Assembly: GCF_900184685.1 (NCBI RefSeq)
Contig: NZ_FXXL01000006.1
Coordinates: 806,001 to 870,000, forward strand
Source of the DNA: Butyricimonas sp. Marseille-P3923
GTDB taxonomy: Bacteria; Bacteroidota; Bacteroidia; Bacteroidales; Marinifilaceae
Reading direction: 5' to 3'
Length of the DNA stretch: 64,000 nucleotides
The position numbers were made by a program, and so were the translations under genes. Under the pieces are notes generated by a model that had not been told where the DNA came from, ran no database searches, and saw only the letters and a list, made by a program, of their open reading frames with translations. The first letter of the stretch is position 1; every line of letters begins with the position of its first letter. Positions 47,098 to 56,900 of the stretch are shown one piece after another.

Positions 47098-48822
47098 ATG
47101 ATGAAAAAGTATTTTACAATCTTGATGATGAGTGTATTGGTCGCTATTGGTAGTGCGGCAAAGGCTCAATTGGTGAAACAAAATTCAAAGGTGGAAGAGC
47201 AAAAACAGTCGAATAGGGACTGGTATAATTGTTCTTTTGAAAAAGACGGTGTGTATGGCGTTGGTGTAAACGAGGCGTATGAATTTTTGAAAGGAAAGAA
47301 AGCGAAAGCAAAACCTATCGTGGCACTTATCGGTACGGGTATCGACACGGAGCACGAGGCGTTGAAAGCGAATATCTGGAAGAATCCGAAAGAGAAAGCC
47401 GACGGGAAGGATAACGATAAAAACGGGTACGTGGACGACGTGAACGGCTGGAATTTCATCGGGGGCAAAGACGGGCAGGTGATGCCGTCCGTGAACCGGG
47501 AGGGAGAACGCGAGTTCTTGCGCCTGAAAGACAAGTACGGGGATATCATGAAAGACGGGGGTAAATTTTACACCTTTGTCAGCGGGAAAAGAGAGGAGTG
47601 TGCTACACCCGAGAATATGGAAGAATATAATTACTTCAATTCCGTGGTTCGGGGGGAGTCCCGGTTGTTGCAGGCTTATGGAGCCATAAATTCGGTGTAT
47701 AATTCCCGGTATTACATGGGGCTGTTCGACCGGGAGGTACGGGCGGTTTCCCTAAAAAAGACAGGATTCACGGTCGAAGATGTCGTGAAGATGTGCTCGC
47801 CTAAAACAGCAGAGGATCCCACAAGCCGGGGAATAATGATTGCGGCGTTGCAAATGAGGGCTCATATGATGAAAAATGACGAGTGGGAGCGTAATCGCGA
47901 TGCTTTTTTGTCGGAGACTTATCTTGCGGATCAAAAAAAGAAATATGAGCAAGCGGTAGCGAGATACGGTAATGACGGGCGTCAAGCGATCGTGGGTGAC
48001 AATTATCTGGATATAAATGATCGCGCGTACGGGAATAACGTGTTGTTGACTGCGGATGCCGCTATCGGGACGATGATCGCGGGGGTGATTGCCGGACAAC
48101 GGGATGTGGAAGGACGCAACAATCCCATCGCTGAACAAGCGAGAATTATGACCTTGGTGGTAGAAGCCGGTGCGGGAGAACCTTACTTGAAAGACATGGC
48201 TTTAGCGATTCGTTATGCTGTGGAGCACGGGGCTTCTGTCGTGGTATTGCCGCAACAGAACTCGTTGTACCCGGAGGTGCAAAAACAATGGATAAGCGAG
48301 GCGATTCGCTATGCAGAACAAAAAGGGGTATTGGTTATCGTCCCCGTGCACGAGATGTCCCGTGACATGAGCGAGGAAACGTTTTTCCCGAATCGTTGGA
48401 TGGATGGCGGAAAAGAATTGACCAACCTGATGACGGTGGGAATGTCTGACAAAGAAGGAATGCCGTCCGCGAATTCGAATTTCGGGGCGAAGGAGTTGGA
48501 TATTTACGCCCCGGGGATAAAAGTATTGTCCGCTTGCACGGGAGATATCTACCAGTACGGGAATGGCGTGCCGATGGCTTCCGCCATGGTAGCGGGTGTT
48601 GCGGCTTTGATTAAGACGTATTATCCGAAATTGACGGGTAGCCAGATTCGTGATATATTGTTACAGACGGTGACCTCCCGGAAGGGCGTGGAATTGGAAA
48701 AGAACGTCACGAGAGGAGGGAAGAATGCCGTAGACCTGTATCTTTTTGAACAATTGTGCCTTTCCGGTGGTATCGTGAATGCTTTGGAAGCCGTGAAAGC
48801 CGCTGATAAATTAAGCAAATAA
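47098..48822 (+). CDS. Subtilase-fold (S8) protein with all catalytic residues replaced
   Basis: A 574-residue exported protein (signal peptide about 1-23) that aligns with Bacteroidota S8 peptidases along its whole length. Family landmarks stay: EHEALKANIWKNPKE, NDKNGYVDDVNGWNFIGG, the AGVIAG helix, ALAIRYAVEHGAS, YAPGIKVLS, VAGVAALIKTYYP. The catalytic positions do not: Asp of DSG is Gly79 (ALIGTGID), His of HGTHVAG is Ile323 (AIGTMIAG), Ser of GTSMAAP is Pro492 (GVPMASA). The oxyanion Asn region (AAGNDG) reads VHEMS. So it cannot be a serine protease and is probably a peptide-binding or scaffolding pseudoenzyme. It precedes two aspartyl-protease-like genes. Confidence 0.85.
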   Translation: MMKKYFTILMMSVLVAIGSAAKAQLVKQNSKVEEQKQSNRDWYNCSFEKDGVYGVGVNEAYEFLKGKKAKAKPIVALIGTGIDTEHEALKANIWKNPKEKADGKDNDKNGYVDDVNGWNFIGGKDGQVMPSVNREGEREFLRLKDKYGDIMKDGGKFYTFVSGKREECATPENMEEYNYFNSVVRGESRLLQAYGAINSVYNSRYYMGLFDREVRAVSLKKTGFTVEDVVKMCSPKTAEDPTSRGIMIAALQMRAHMMKNDEWERNRDAFLSETYLADQKKKYEQAVARYGNDGRQAIVGDNYLDINDRAYGNNVLLTADAAIGTMIAGVIAGQRDVEGRNNPIAEQARIMTLVVEAGAGEPYLKDMALAIRYAVEHGASVVVLPQQNSLYPEVQKQWISEAIRYAEQKGVLVIVPVHEMSRDMSEETFFPNRWMDGGKELTNLMTVGMSDKEGMPSANSNFGAKELDIYAPGIKVLSACTGDIYQYGNGVPMASAMVAGVAALIKTYYPKLTGSQIRDILLQTVTSRKGVELEKNVTRGGKNAVDLYLFEQLCLSGGIVNALEAVKAADKLSK

Positions 48823-48825
48823 GCT

Positions 48826-49953
48826 ATGAGATACAAGATTATCATTCTATGCTTGCTTTGCGTGAGCGTTTTCCCGTCGATCGCGCAGCAATACAAGGCT
48901 GAATTGCCCTACCGGATGGTCGGGGGCAAGATGGTTGTGGAGATGAAATTGAACGGGACTCTACGTTCGTTTATTTTCGACACGGGGGCATCCCGAACTA
49001 CCTTGACGGGTGAATTTTGTCGGGAGTACGGGCTGGCAGTGACGGATTCCTTGGAAGTGACCGACGCGAACGGGCGCAAGTCATTTTACCCGCTTGTGCA
49101 GATCGATAGTATAGAAACCCCCGATAACGTGTTTCGTTTCAAGAATGTGCCGGCGATGAAACTGCCGGAACCGTCGCCTTTGGCTTGTTTTCCGATCGAC
49201 GGTTTGATAGGGAGCGATTTGTTGGCGCAATCAATCGTGGTGATCGACGGGCAAAAGAAGACCGTGACCATCACCACCGCCGAGAAAGAGTCTAGCGTGT
49301 CGCTTCGGAAAATGGCTCGTTTCATGCAAGCGAGAATGCCTGTTATATCACTCCAAGTGGGAAGCGGACACAACATTATTTGCCTGTTTGACACGGGTTG
49401 CCCGAGATTTCTTTCATTGAAGGAATCCGATTTCGAGGCATTGCCATCCGGCTCCGCTTATGAATTTTTGTCCGAGGGGCGTAGCGTGGGTTCTATCGGC
49501 GTGGGGGGAATAGCCGCGGAGCGTGTTTCACGGCGAGTGAACTTCCCGTTGTTATCCGTGGCGGGGACTAAATTCAAGAACGTGATAGCGGAAACTGCCA
49601 CGCCTCCTTACACGTTGTTAGGCGTCAAATTACTGGATTACGGTAAGGTGACGATAGATTATCCCCGTGCCCGTTTTTATTTTGAATCCTATAAGCCAGA
49701 GAATGAGTTGGGGGAGAAACCTCATAACGTGGGATTGCAGGTGAAAGACGGTGATCTGGTGGTTGCAGCCGTGTGGGGAGATATGAAAGATGTCGTGGAG
49801 ATGGGCGACAAGGTGCTTAAAATTAACGGGAAGCCTGTCGGGAAATATGATTTTTGCGAGAGCATCCTTAACGGAATCCCGGAATTGAAGGCAAAAAAGA
49901 AAACAAAATTGACGATTCAAACTCGAGAGGGGGAGAAAGTGATTATTTATTAA
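48826..49953 (+). CDS. Retropepsin-like aspartyl protease with C-terminal PDZ domain
   Basis: A 375-residue exported protein (signal peptide about 1-20). Two copies of the aspartyl-protease half: Asp52-Thr-Gly54 in IFDTGASRTTL and Asp189-Thr-Gly191 in LFDTGCPRFLS. Each is followed by the hydrophobic-hydrophobic-Gly motif (DGLIGSDLL and TLLGVKLLDY). A PDZ domain covers about 290-375 (GLQVKDGDLVVAAVW, VLKINGKPVGKYDF). Both active aspartates are present, so this member may be active, unlike its two neighbours. It begins 3 bases after the subtilase-like gene and 14 bases before the next gene. Likely cell-envelope peptide processing. Confidence 0.85.
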   Translation: MRYKIIILCLLCVSVFPSIAQQYKAELPYRMVGGKMVVEMKLNGTLRSFIFDTGASRTTLTGEFCREYGLAVTDSLEVTDANGRKSFYPLVQIDSIETPDNVFRFKNVPAMKLPEPSPLACFPIDGLIGSDLLAQSIVVIDGQKKTVTITTAEKESSVSLRKMARFMQARMPVISLQVGSGHNIICLFDTGCPRFLSLKESDFEALPSGSAYEFLSEGRSVGSIGVGGIAAERVSRRVNFPLLSVAGTKFKNVIAETATPPYTLLGVKLLDYGKVTIDYPRARFYFESYKPENELGEKPHNVGLQVKDGDLVVAAVWGDMKDVVEMGDKVLKINGKPVGKYDFCESILNGIPELKAKKKTKLTIQTREGEKVIIY

Positions 49954-49967
49954 AATCGAAACAAGAG

Positions 49968-51236
49968 ATGAAAAGTAAATTATTCGTGTGGCTTTTGGTG
50001 GTCTTGCTCCCCGTGGTATCGTGGGCGCAGGTTAAAAATAACGTTTCCGAGGTAAGAGATTACCGGGTGGTAGACGGGAAAATCATTATAACGTGTGTCG
50101 TGAACGGAATGGATGCCGATTTCGTGTTAGACTTGGCAGGACATCCGGCAATATTGCCGGAGTACGTGGAGAAGTTGAATATCGACCCGGGTAGCAATGG
50201 AAAACTCCCGTACAGTACGTTCCAGTTCAAAAAAGTACCGACGTCCAAGGTCGTGTCGATTCATTCGATTTCTTTCGGGAATAGCGCTTTCGCTAATGAG
50301 CTTGGGGCTTTTATACTGGAAGATGAACCATATCTGCGGGAGTTGGGTGTTGCCGGTGTCATGGGAGGGGCTCTTTTCCGGGGGGTGGTTTTAACCATTG
50401 ATTCCCGTCGGGAAAAGATAACGATGTCACAGCCTTATCGTCCCGTTTACATGAAATTGGATCATCGCGCGAATGCCAAACTGTTACAAGGCGTCGGGAT
50501 GGAATGTCCGGTAACGATAGACGGCATGACGTTCTCTTGTATATTGGATACTTGGAACTCGGGATTGGTGGAATTGAACGAGGCTGATTTTGCTCGTCTG
50601 AAGGGGGCGTCGGGAAATGCGGTTCCCGTGTATAACGGGTACGGCAAAACTCCGGTATCTAGTCCCGCTAAGGTGGCATCACGATGTGATTTTGTACGGG
50701 AATCTTTGCAAGAAATGGTAATCCCCGTGAATGGTTCCCTTCTACGTTCCGTGGTGGGTGCGGGTATATTGAAACACGGGATTCTCTCGGTGGATTTCAC
50801 TCGCCAGACAATTTATTTCCAACCTTTTGACCTCGTGGAAGTGAAAGATGAGGTGACGGAGAAAAAAGTCAAGCTGGAACCCGGGAAACTGAACGAGATC
50901 ACGGGCATCTATTTCCGGGAGAACATTCATGATTACAAGAACGGGACGGAGTTCACGTACAAGGGCGATAAGCCGGTTGTAATTGATTTCTGGGCTTCGT
51001 GGTGCGGTCCCTGCATGAGATTATTGCCCGTGATGGAGCAATTGGCGGAAAAATATAAAGACCAAGTGATTTTCTTGAAAGTGAATGCAGACAAGGAAAA
51101 AGAGTTGTGCAATAAATTTAATATAAACGCGTTGCCGACCTTGTTCTTTTTGCCCGTGAACGGAAAGCCTATTGTTGAAATCGGGGCAGATCCCGAGAAA
51201 TACGAGAAGATTATACAAGAGCGGTTGCTGAAATAA
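49968..51236 (+). CDS. Aspartyl-protease-like domain fused to a thioredoxin domain
   Basis: A 422-residue exported protein (signal peptide about 1-20). Residues about 28-290 are related to the aspartyl protease next door: Asp55-Leu-Ala in FVLDLAGHPAIL where DTG is expected, and Asp194-Thr-Trp in CILDTWNSGLVEL in the second half, with GVMGGALFRGVVLTID between. The aspartates remain but the glycines are lost, so proteolysis is doubtful. Residues about 315-422 are a thioredoxin domain with an intact WCGPC (Cys346, Cys349) and an ALPTLFF cis-proline loop. A protease-fold and thioredoxin fusion is unusual. It ends the locus 3 operon, 76 bases before a terminator. Confidence 0.85.
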   Translation: MKSKLFVWLLVVLLPVVSWAQVKNNVSEVRDYRVVDGKIIITCVVNGMDADFVLDLAGHPAILPEYVEKLNIDPGSNGKLPYSTFQFKKVPTSKVVSIHSISFGNSAFANELGAFILEDEPYLRELGVAGVMGGALFRGVVLTIDSRREKITMSQPYRPVYMKLDHRANAKLLQGVGMECPVTIDGMTFSCILDTWNSGLVELNEADFARLKGASGNAVPVYNGYGKTPVSSPAKVASRCDFVRESLQEMVIPVNGSLLRSVVGAGILKHGILSVDFTRQTIYFQPFDLVEVKDEVTEKKVKLEPGKLNEITGIYFRENIHDYKNGTEFTYKGDKPVVIDFWASWCGPCMRLLPVMEQLAEKYKDQVIFLKVNADKEKELCNKFNINALPTLFFLPVNGKPIVEIGADPEKYEKIIQERLLK

Positions 51237-51312
51237 GTGTTGGCGATAGTTAGTGGAATGTTTATTCCTTTCTAAAATATATTTTTAGAGGGTTAATAGT
51301 TTGTGCTAAAAG

Positions 51313-51336
51313 TCCGTCCGTGAGGACGGATTTTTT
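51313..51336 (+). terminator. Terminator of locus 3
   Basis: TCCGTCC (51313-51319), loop GTGA, GGACGGA (51324-51330), then six T. A strong intrinsic terminator. Confidence 0.88.
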
Positions 51337-51501
51337 CTTTATCAGGTGACCTGAGTGTTCGATTGAATTTTTCTTGATTTTCTCTCTCGGTTGAGGTGAA
51401 TTTATGGTGTATTCAGTCATATAACTATTATTTAAAATGATAATATAATACATTTACTATATATTAAATTTTAATCAAATTCAATTAAAATACTATTATT
51501 A

Positions 51502-51509
51502 TACCTTTG
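51502..51509 (+). promoter_or_regulatory. -7 promoter element before the tandem array
   Basis: TACCTTTG matches TAnnTTTG; the predicted transcript would begin within the array that starts at 51511. No clear -33 element. Confidence 0.4.
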
Positions 51510-51510
51510 T

Positions 51511-51554
51511 AATAGGAGATGAATAGGAATTGAATGGGAGTTGAATAGGAGATG
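51511..51554 (+). repeat. Four 11-bp direct repeats
   Basis: Units AATAGGAGATG, AATAGGAATTG, AATGGGAGTTG, AATAGGAGATG, exactly contiguous. Similar in length and base pattern to the reverse-oriented array at 37155. Confidence 0.85.
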
Positions 51555-51654
51555 CTATAAAGCAAGTATAAAGTAGATACATGAAAAATTATAATTATTT
51601 AGCTTATTTCACTTTTTTCATGTCTGTATTGGAAGAGGTGTACGAGCATTTTGT

Positions 51655-51948
51655 TTGTTATGGAGAATGTTTTATATTTGTCGGGAATCCAATGAAGAGA
51701 AAGAAAGGGAGTATAATTTGATGCGGGAAGAAATTTACCGGGAACTATTTCTGGCTATACAGGAATTACCGGATCGTAGCCGAGAGGTGTTCGAGTTACA
51801 CTTACAGGGAAAAAAGAACGAGGAAATAGCCGAAGTGCTTGCTATTCAAGTGAAAGCGGTGAAGGTATACAGGAGAGATTCCATTACTTTTTTGAAAAAT
51901 CGTTTAGGAAACAAGTTCTGTTGGTTCATATTCATGCATGTAATTTAA
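51655..51948 (+). pseudogene. ECF sigma-factor remnant (region 4 only)
   Basis: The readable part is sigma region 4: EEIYRELFLAIQELPDRSRE, then EIAEVLAIQVKAVKVYRRD with the helix-turn-helix, and a hydrophobic tail (FCWFIFMHVI) as in the intact sigma factors here. Region 2 (the core-binding, -10-recognising part) is missing; upstream bases do not restore it in any frame that I could read. It is a broken sigma gene, or a short DNA-binding fragment if expressed. The best start is the ATG at 51667. It is followed 109 bases later by an intact sigma gene. Confidence 0.72.
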
Positions 51949-51982
51949 AATTGTAATCTGTTATCGGATAAAGAAAAAGTTT

Positions 51983-51990
51983 TAACTTTG
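51983..51990 (+). promoter_or_regulatory. -7 element for the locus 4 sigma gene
   Basis: TAACTTTG, a TAnnTTTG match 67 bases before the sigma ATG. The -33 region is weak. Confidence 0.5.
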
Positions 51991-52057
51991 TGGGAGAAAT
52001 AAGTGGGGATAACGGTGTAGGCGAGTAGTATGATTTGTAGTAAAAGCGTGAAAGATA

Positions 52058-52633
52058 ATGGGGAGACTCGTGATGGACAGGCGGATTTGCGATTTGTTGA
52101 ATGCTCATGACCAAAAAGGGATGGTGCTTCTGTTCGAGGCTTATTATAAATCCTTGGTTTCATGGGCAAATACCTTTTTGAATGATTTGGATTTGGCAGA
52201 GGATGTTGTTCAAGAGTTTTTCATCGCATTATGGAATCAGGAAATACATCGGGAGTTGAAACCGGATACGCTTGCCTCGTTTTTACGGGTGTTGGTACGT
52301 AACCGGTGTTATAACCGGATGGTGAAACGGGATGTTTTCAACCGTTTCGTGGGGTTGGAGCGAATTGAGTGTATATTTGAAGAATATGATGATTCCCGGG
52401 ATCGCATGGTGTCGAAAGTGATGGCCGAGATTGCTCTCTTACCCCCTCGTAGTCGTGAAATTTTGAATTGCGTGTTTGTCGAGGGTATGAAATACCGGGA
52501 GGTGGCGGAACGGTATGGAATATCTGTTTCAACGGTAAAAACTTTGTTGGGTACGTCCGTGCGCAAGTTGCGGGAGCGTATGGGACGGGAAGGATTTGCC
52601 GATTTTTTACTTTTCTATTGCCGGTATTGTTAA
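52058..52633 (+). CDS. ECF sigma factor of locus 4
   Basis: A 191-residue sigma factor. Region 2 about 20-90 (LAEDVVQEFFIALWNQE, TLASFLRVLVRNRCYN) and region 4 about 130-180 (LPPRSREILNCVFVEGMKYREV, GISVSTVKTLLGTSVRKLR). C-terminal aromatic tail (DFLLFYCRYC). It lies on the same strand 75 bases ahead of its fecR. It probably controls the SusC at 53997. Confidence 0.92.
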   Translation: MGRLVMDRRICDLLNAHDQKGMVLLFEAYYKSLVSWANTFLNDLDLAEDVVQEFFIALWNQEIHRELKPDTLASFLRVLVRNRCYNRMVKRDVFNRFVGLERIECIFEEYDDSRDRMVSKVMAEIALLPPRSREILNCVFVEGMKYREVAERYGISVSTVKTLLGTSVRKLRERMGREGFADFLLFYCRYC

Positions 52634-52708
52634 ATTTTTGGATTCGATTCATTTTTTTTGAAAAAGCACTAGACTTTTTTATTCTCTTTTTTGTACTAAG
52701 TATGAAAA

Positions 52709-53896
52709 ATGAGAAGAACTATGGAGAAGTTAAGATTAAATAAGGAAACAGAAAGTCAATTGATAGCCTATTTTAATGGAGAGTTGGACGGGGAGGAAGA
52801 AAAAAAGTTGGGTGAATGGATAGCTGAAAATCAAGAAAATAGAGAGGCTTGCGAGGCGTTGTTGGAAGATTATTTGCGAATACGTTGGGCGCAGGAAAAT
52901 GCCAGTATCCAGGAAGAGCGGGCAAAGAAGGTGATTTTCTCGTCTTTAAAGAGGAAGCGGAAACCGTGGTTGTATTATTGTGCGGCGGCGTCTGTGATAT
53001 TGTTGTTTGTTTGTGTCGGGATTTTATTCACGAGGGAAAGGAAGGAGGTGTTGCCGCAAGGTGCGGTTGACGTGGAAATAAAGTCGGTTCATCCGCGGGC
53101 TGTTTTGGTGTTGTCATCCGGGGAGCAAGTGGAATTGGCTTCATCGCGGTTGGAAATACAGGAGCGGGATGGGTTGATCGTGAAAGTGGATAGCGGCAGG
53201 GGGATTCGCTATGATTCGTTGGCTCCGGAGTTGATTGAAAAGGTGGAGTTGATTTATAATAAAATTGTTGTTCCGCGAGGGGGTGAATATTTCGTGACGT
53301 TGAGTGACGGGACAAAGGTGTGGATGGATGCCGAGTCGGAATTGGAGTATCCGGTTAATTTTAGCGCGGATTGCCGGGAAGTAAAATTGAAGGGAGAGGC
53401 TTATTTTAGCGTGACGAAAGATGAGGAGAAGCCTTTTTACGTGCGCTCCGGGGAGTATTCCGTGCGGGTTTACGGGACGGAGTTTAACGTGAACGCATAT
53501 AATCTGCAACGGATTGAAACGGTTTTGGTGGAAGGCTTGGTTGGTTTCAGGCTGAACGCCTCGTTGCCGGAACAGATGTTGCAACCGAACCAGTTGGCTT
53601 TAGTGAATATGGAGACGGGAGAGTGTGAGATTCGTGAGGTGGATATTACGCCGTACGTGGCGTGGAAAAATCAGGATATCGTGTTCGCGAACGAGCGTTT
53701 GGAATCGATCATGGAGAAGGTGGCGCGTTGGTATGATGTGGTCGTGTTTTTCCAGAACGAGGGGTTGAAGAATTTGCGATTCGATTGTAATATGCGGCGT
53801 TACGCGAATATTGAGGATTTGCTTTTCTTTTTGGAGAAGACTTCCAACGCTTGTTTCGCGATAAACGGAAGGACGGTGGTCGTGAGTAAAAAATAA
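52709..53896 (+). CDS. FecR-family anti-sigma factor of locus 4
   Basis: A 395-residue anti-sigma factor: cytoplasmic domain about 1-85, transmembrane helix about 87-108, FecR domain about 190-290 (LSDGTKVWMDAESELEYP, ETVLVEGLVGF), C-terminal DUF4974 about 320-395 (IVFANERLESIMEKVARWYD). A second ATG four codons in is also possible. The stop codon lies inside a hairpin that begins the fecR-susC gap. Confidence 0.92.
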   Translation: MRRTMEKLRLNKETESQLIAYFNGELDGEEEKKLGEWIAENQENREACEALLEDYLRIRWAQENASIQEERAKKVIFSSLKRKRKPWLYYCAAASVILLFVCVGILFTRERKEVLPQGAVDVEIKSVHPRAVLVLSSGEQVELASSRLEIQERDGLIVKVDSGRGIRYDSLAPELIEKVELIYNKIVVPRGGEYFVTLSDGTKVWMDAESELEYPVNFSADCREVKLKGEAYFSVTKDEEKPFYVRSGEYSVRVYGTEFNVNAYNLQRIETVLVEGLVGFRLNASLPEQMLQPNQLALVNMETGECEIREVDITPYVAWKNQDIVFANERLESIMEKVARWYDVVVFFQNEGLKNLRFDCNMRRYANIEDLLFFLEKTSNACFAINGRTVVVSKK

Positions 53897-53969
53897 GTGA
53901 TGAATAGATTGAGCCCTTTTCATCACTTACGTTAAATAAATAGATAGGTTCCCTTGTGTCGCACCTATC
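53895..53969 (+). other. Two hairpins between fecR and susC, locus 4
   Basis: AAGTGATGA (53895-53903, covering the fecR stop) pairs with TCATCACTT (53920-53928); GATAGGT (53943-53949) pairs with ACCTATC (53963-53969). Confidence 0.6.
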
Positions 53970-53996
53970 AAGTATTAATAGTTCAATTACAAATGT

Positions 53997-56900
53997 ATGA
54001 AAAAAAGAGAAATCATGTGCCATATTTTTGATAAGGCACATAAAAAAAATTGGATGATCATGAGATTATGTGTCATTTTTGTGTTTTTTCTGGAGTTCAC
54101 GACTTTTGCCAATGGAGTGGCACAAGAGCAAGTCATTAGCTTGAATTTGAAAAACGTGAGTTATTACGAGTTGTTCAGTGAGATTCACAAACAGACGGGT
54201 TTGCGTTTTATTTACAACACGAACCAGTTGGAAAAGATGTCACTGATAGATGTTCAAGTGTACCGGAAAAAGGTTGCCGAGGTACTGAACGATGTGTTGG
54301 CGAATACGCCTTTCACGTGCTTGTTCGACAAGGAGGTGGTTATGTTGATTCAGCGGGAGAATGAGGACAAGAAGGGATTCCGGATTGTAGGGAAGGTTGT
54401 GGACGAGCAGAAAGTGCCTATGCCGGGGGTGACGGTGAAGGTCGGGGGGACAACCTTGGGAACTGCCACTAATGTTAAGGGGATGTTTTCGTTGTTGTTG
54501 CCTATTCAAAAAGGAACGTTGGAGTTTTCTTTCGTGGGGTATAAAACGTGTAAGCTGGAGTTCACGAAAGTGACGAAAGACACGTTGCTGATCGTGATGC
54601 AGGAGGATGTGCAGGCGTTAGACGAAACAGTTGTCGTGGCATACGGGACGACAACCAGAAGGGAGTCTACCGGTTCTATTTCCGTGGTTAAAGCTGATGA
54701 ATGGAAGGGAATACCTTCGCCAAGTATTGCGAATTTGCTACAGGGGCGTGTTGCCGGATTGGACATCACGAATATGTCCGGGGCTCCCGGTAGCGGCGGT
54801 ACGGCAATCACGATTCGGGGGTACAATTCTTTGGATGTGGAACAGGGACGTCGTTTTTCTAACCCGCTGTGGGTGGTAGATGGGGTGCCGATGAATACTT
54901 TCACTTCTCCTATTACCGGAACGAATTTGTTGGCAGAGATTAATCCGGATATGATCGAGTCGGTACAGGTGTTGAAGGATGCTTCTTCCGCGGCTATTTA
55001 CGGTTCCCGTGCGGCGAATGGAGTGATTTTGGTGACCACGAAGAAAGGGAGAAACAGTCAAAAGGCAACTTTTTCGGCAAATGTTTCCCAGTCGTGGAAT
55101 ATATTGCCTAAATTACCGCAAGTAACAATTGGGCGAGCGGAACGGGATTTCCGGTTGAAGGCATTAAGAAATTATCGGGTAGCTTATTTGGACATGGAAA
55201 CGTACCGGTATAAATATCCGACAACTTTATTGGAATGCTATTTGCACAATAAGGGACGTTTGGATTATTTCTTTTCCGCACAAACTTCTGATGCAGACGG
55301 AATGTTTTTGCAGGATAGTTTGAATCCGTTCTATAATAATTCAACGAATTTTTTCCCGGTTTATTTTGAAAAGGCAAAAATCACGAATGCTAATGTGCAG
55401 ACTTACGGGGGATCGGAGAATATGAATTATGCTATCGGGTTGGGGTATTATGATGAGTCTGGTATATTGAAGGGAACCGGATTTAACCGGGTGGATTTAA
55501 ATTCCACGTTGAACGTGAAGCCAACGAAACGTTTGGATGTAGATTTGCGATTCACGGCTTCTTTGACTAACCGGAAGCGGGGGGAGAAGGTGGATTTTCT
55601 AGGATATAGTCCCGTGATTGAAACTGTGCCGGGAGATCCGTATGAATTGTCTTCTTTGTATCCGGGGAAAGGTACTGAAGTATGGAATTATATTTTGGAA
55701 AAATTGAGTGGCACGAAAGAGAAAAATCGTTCAATTCGTTTGCGTACGAATTTTAAGTTAGGATATGAAGTGCTCGACGGATTGAATTTATCCAGTTCTT
55801 TTGCGGCAGATTATTCGGTTCACCGGAGAAATTATTTTTCTCCATCTTATTTAAGTGATGAAGGGTTTTCTATGTCTATTGGGGAAACGGGAGTGAATTT
55901 GATGGTGTTGAGTGAAAGTTTACTTTCTTATAATAAAACAATTCGAGAAGATCATAACTTGAATTTTGTTGCAGGATTTTCTTACCAGTACGATCAGATG
56001 GAGTATAACGGGGGATCGGCAGAGAATTCTCCTAGTGATAAGATCTATTATGCTCCGTCGGGAATGCCGGAATTGATTAAAAAAGATTATGATTCAGGGG
56101 GTGAGATCGTGATAGGACCGGGTACGACTGATTACAGGGCTTTGCAACATTATCAATCGGATATGCAGGAGAAAGTGTTAGTTTCTTATTTTGCCCGTTT
56201 GGAGTATAATTATAAAAAGAAGTATTTGCTTTCTGCCAGTTTCAGACAGGATGGAAGTTCGGTATTCGGGAAAAATAATAAATGGGGAACGTTCCCTTCT
56301 ATTGCGGCAGGTTGGTCGTTCTCCGAGGAACCTTTTATGGAATGTTTTTCTTCTTGGTTTAATTTCGGTAAAATTCGGGCAAGTTGGGGAAAATCTGGAA
56401 TGCATTTTGACGAACCGTATTTGGCACTAGGGTTAATGAGAGTTGGTGGAAATTCATTCCAAGGTAACGGAGTTATTGTTCCACAGTATAGTAACGGACT
56501 TTATAACGAGGATTTGTCATGGGAAGAGACTGACCAGTATGATTTCGGGTTGGATTTGGATTTCTTGAATTATCGTTTGGGTATCACGTTTGATTATTAT
56601 TATCGTTATTCCGACAAGAAGTTGATGCCGGTTGCTCTGCCGGGGGATCATAATGGATATGGTACACAATGGCGTAATGCTGCCGCTGTTTCTAATGAAG
56701 GAGTTGAGTTGCTGGTGAAATACGAGGTATTTCGACGTTCCGATTTGTATTGGAAAGTGTCCGTGAATGCTGCAAAGAATTGGAATCGTTTCGAGAAGTC
56801 GTATGACGGGAAAGATGTTCCTGCTTATGGTTGGATTATTGGTAAATCGTTGAATGGTATTTATGTGGGAAAGACGGATGGATATATAAATTCACAAGAC

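Larger units (their letters stand above)
51237..51654. other. Gap after locus 3
   Basis: Holds the locus 3 terminator, a promoter-like element and a tandem array (listed separately), and otherwise very A+T-rich non-coding sequence. Confidence 0.6.
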
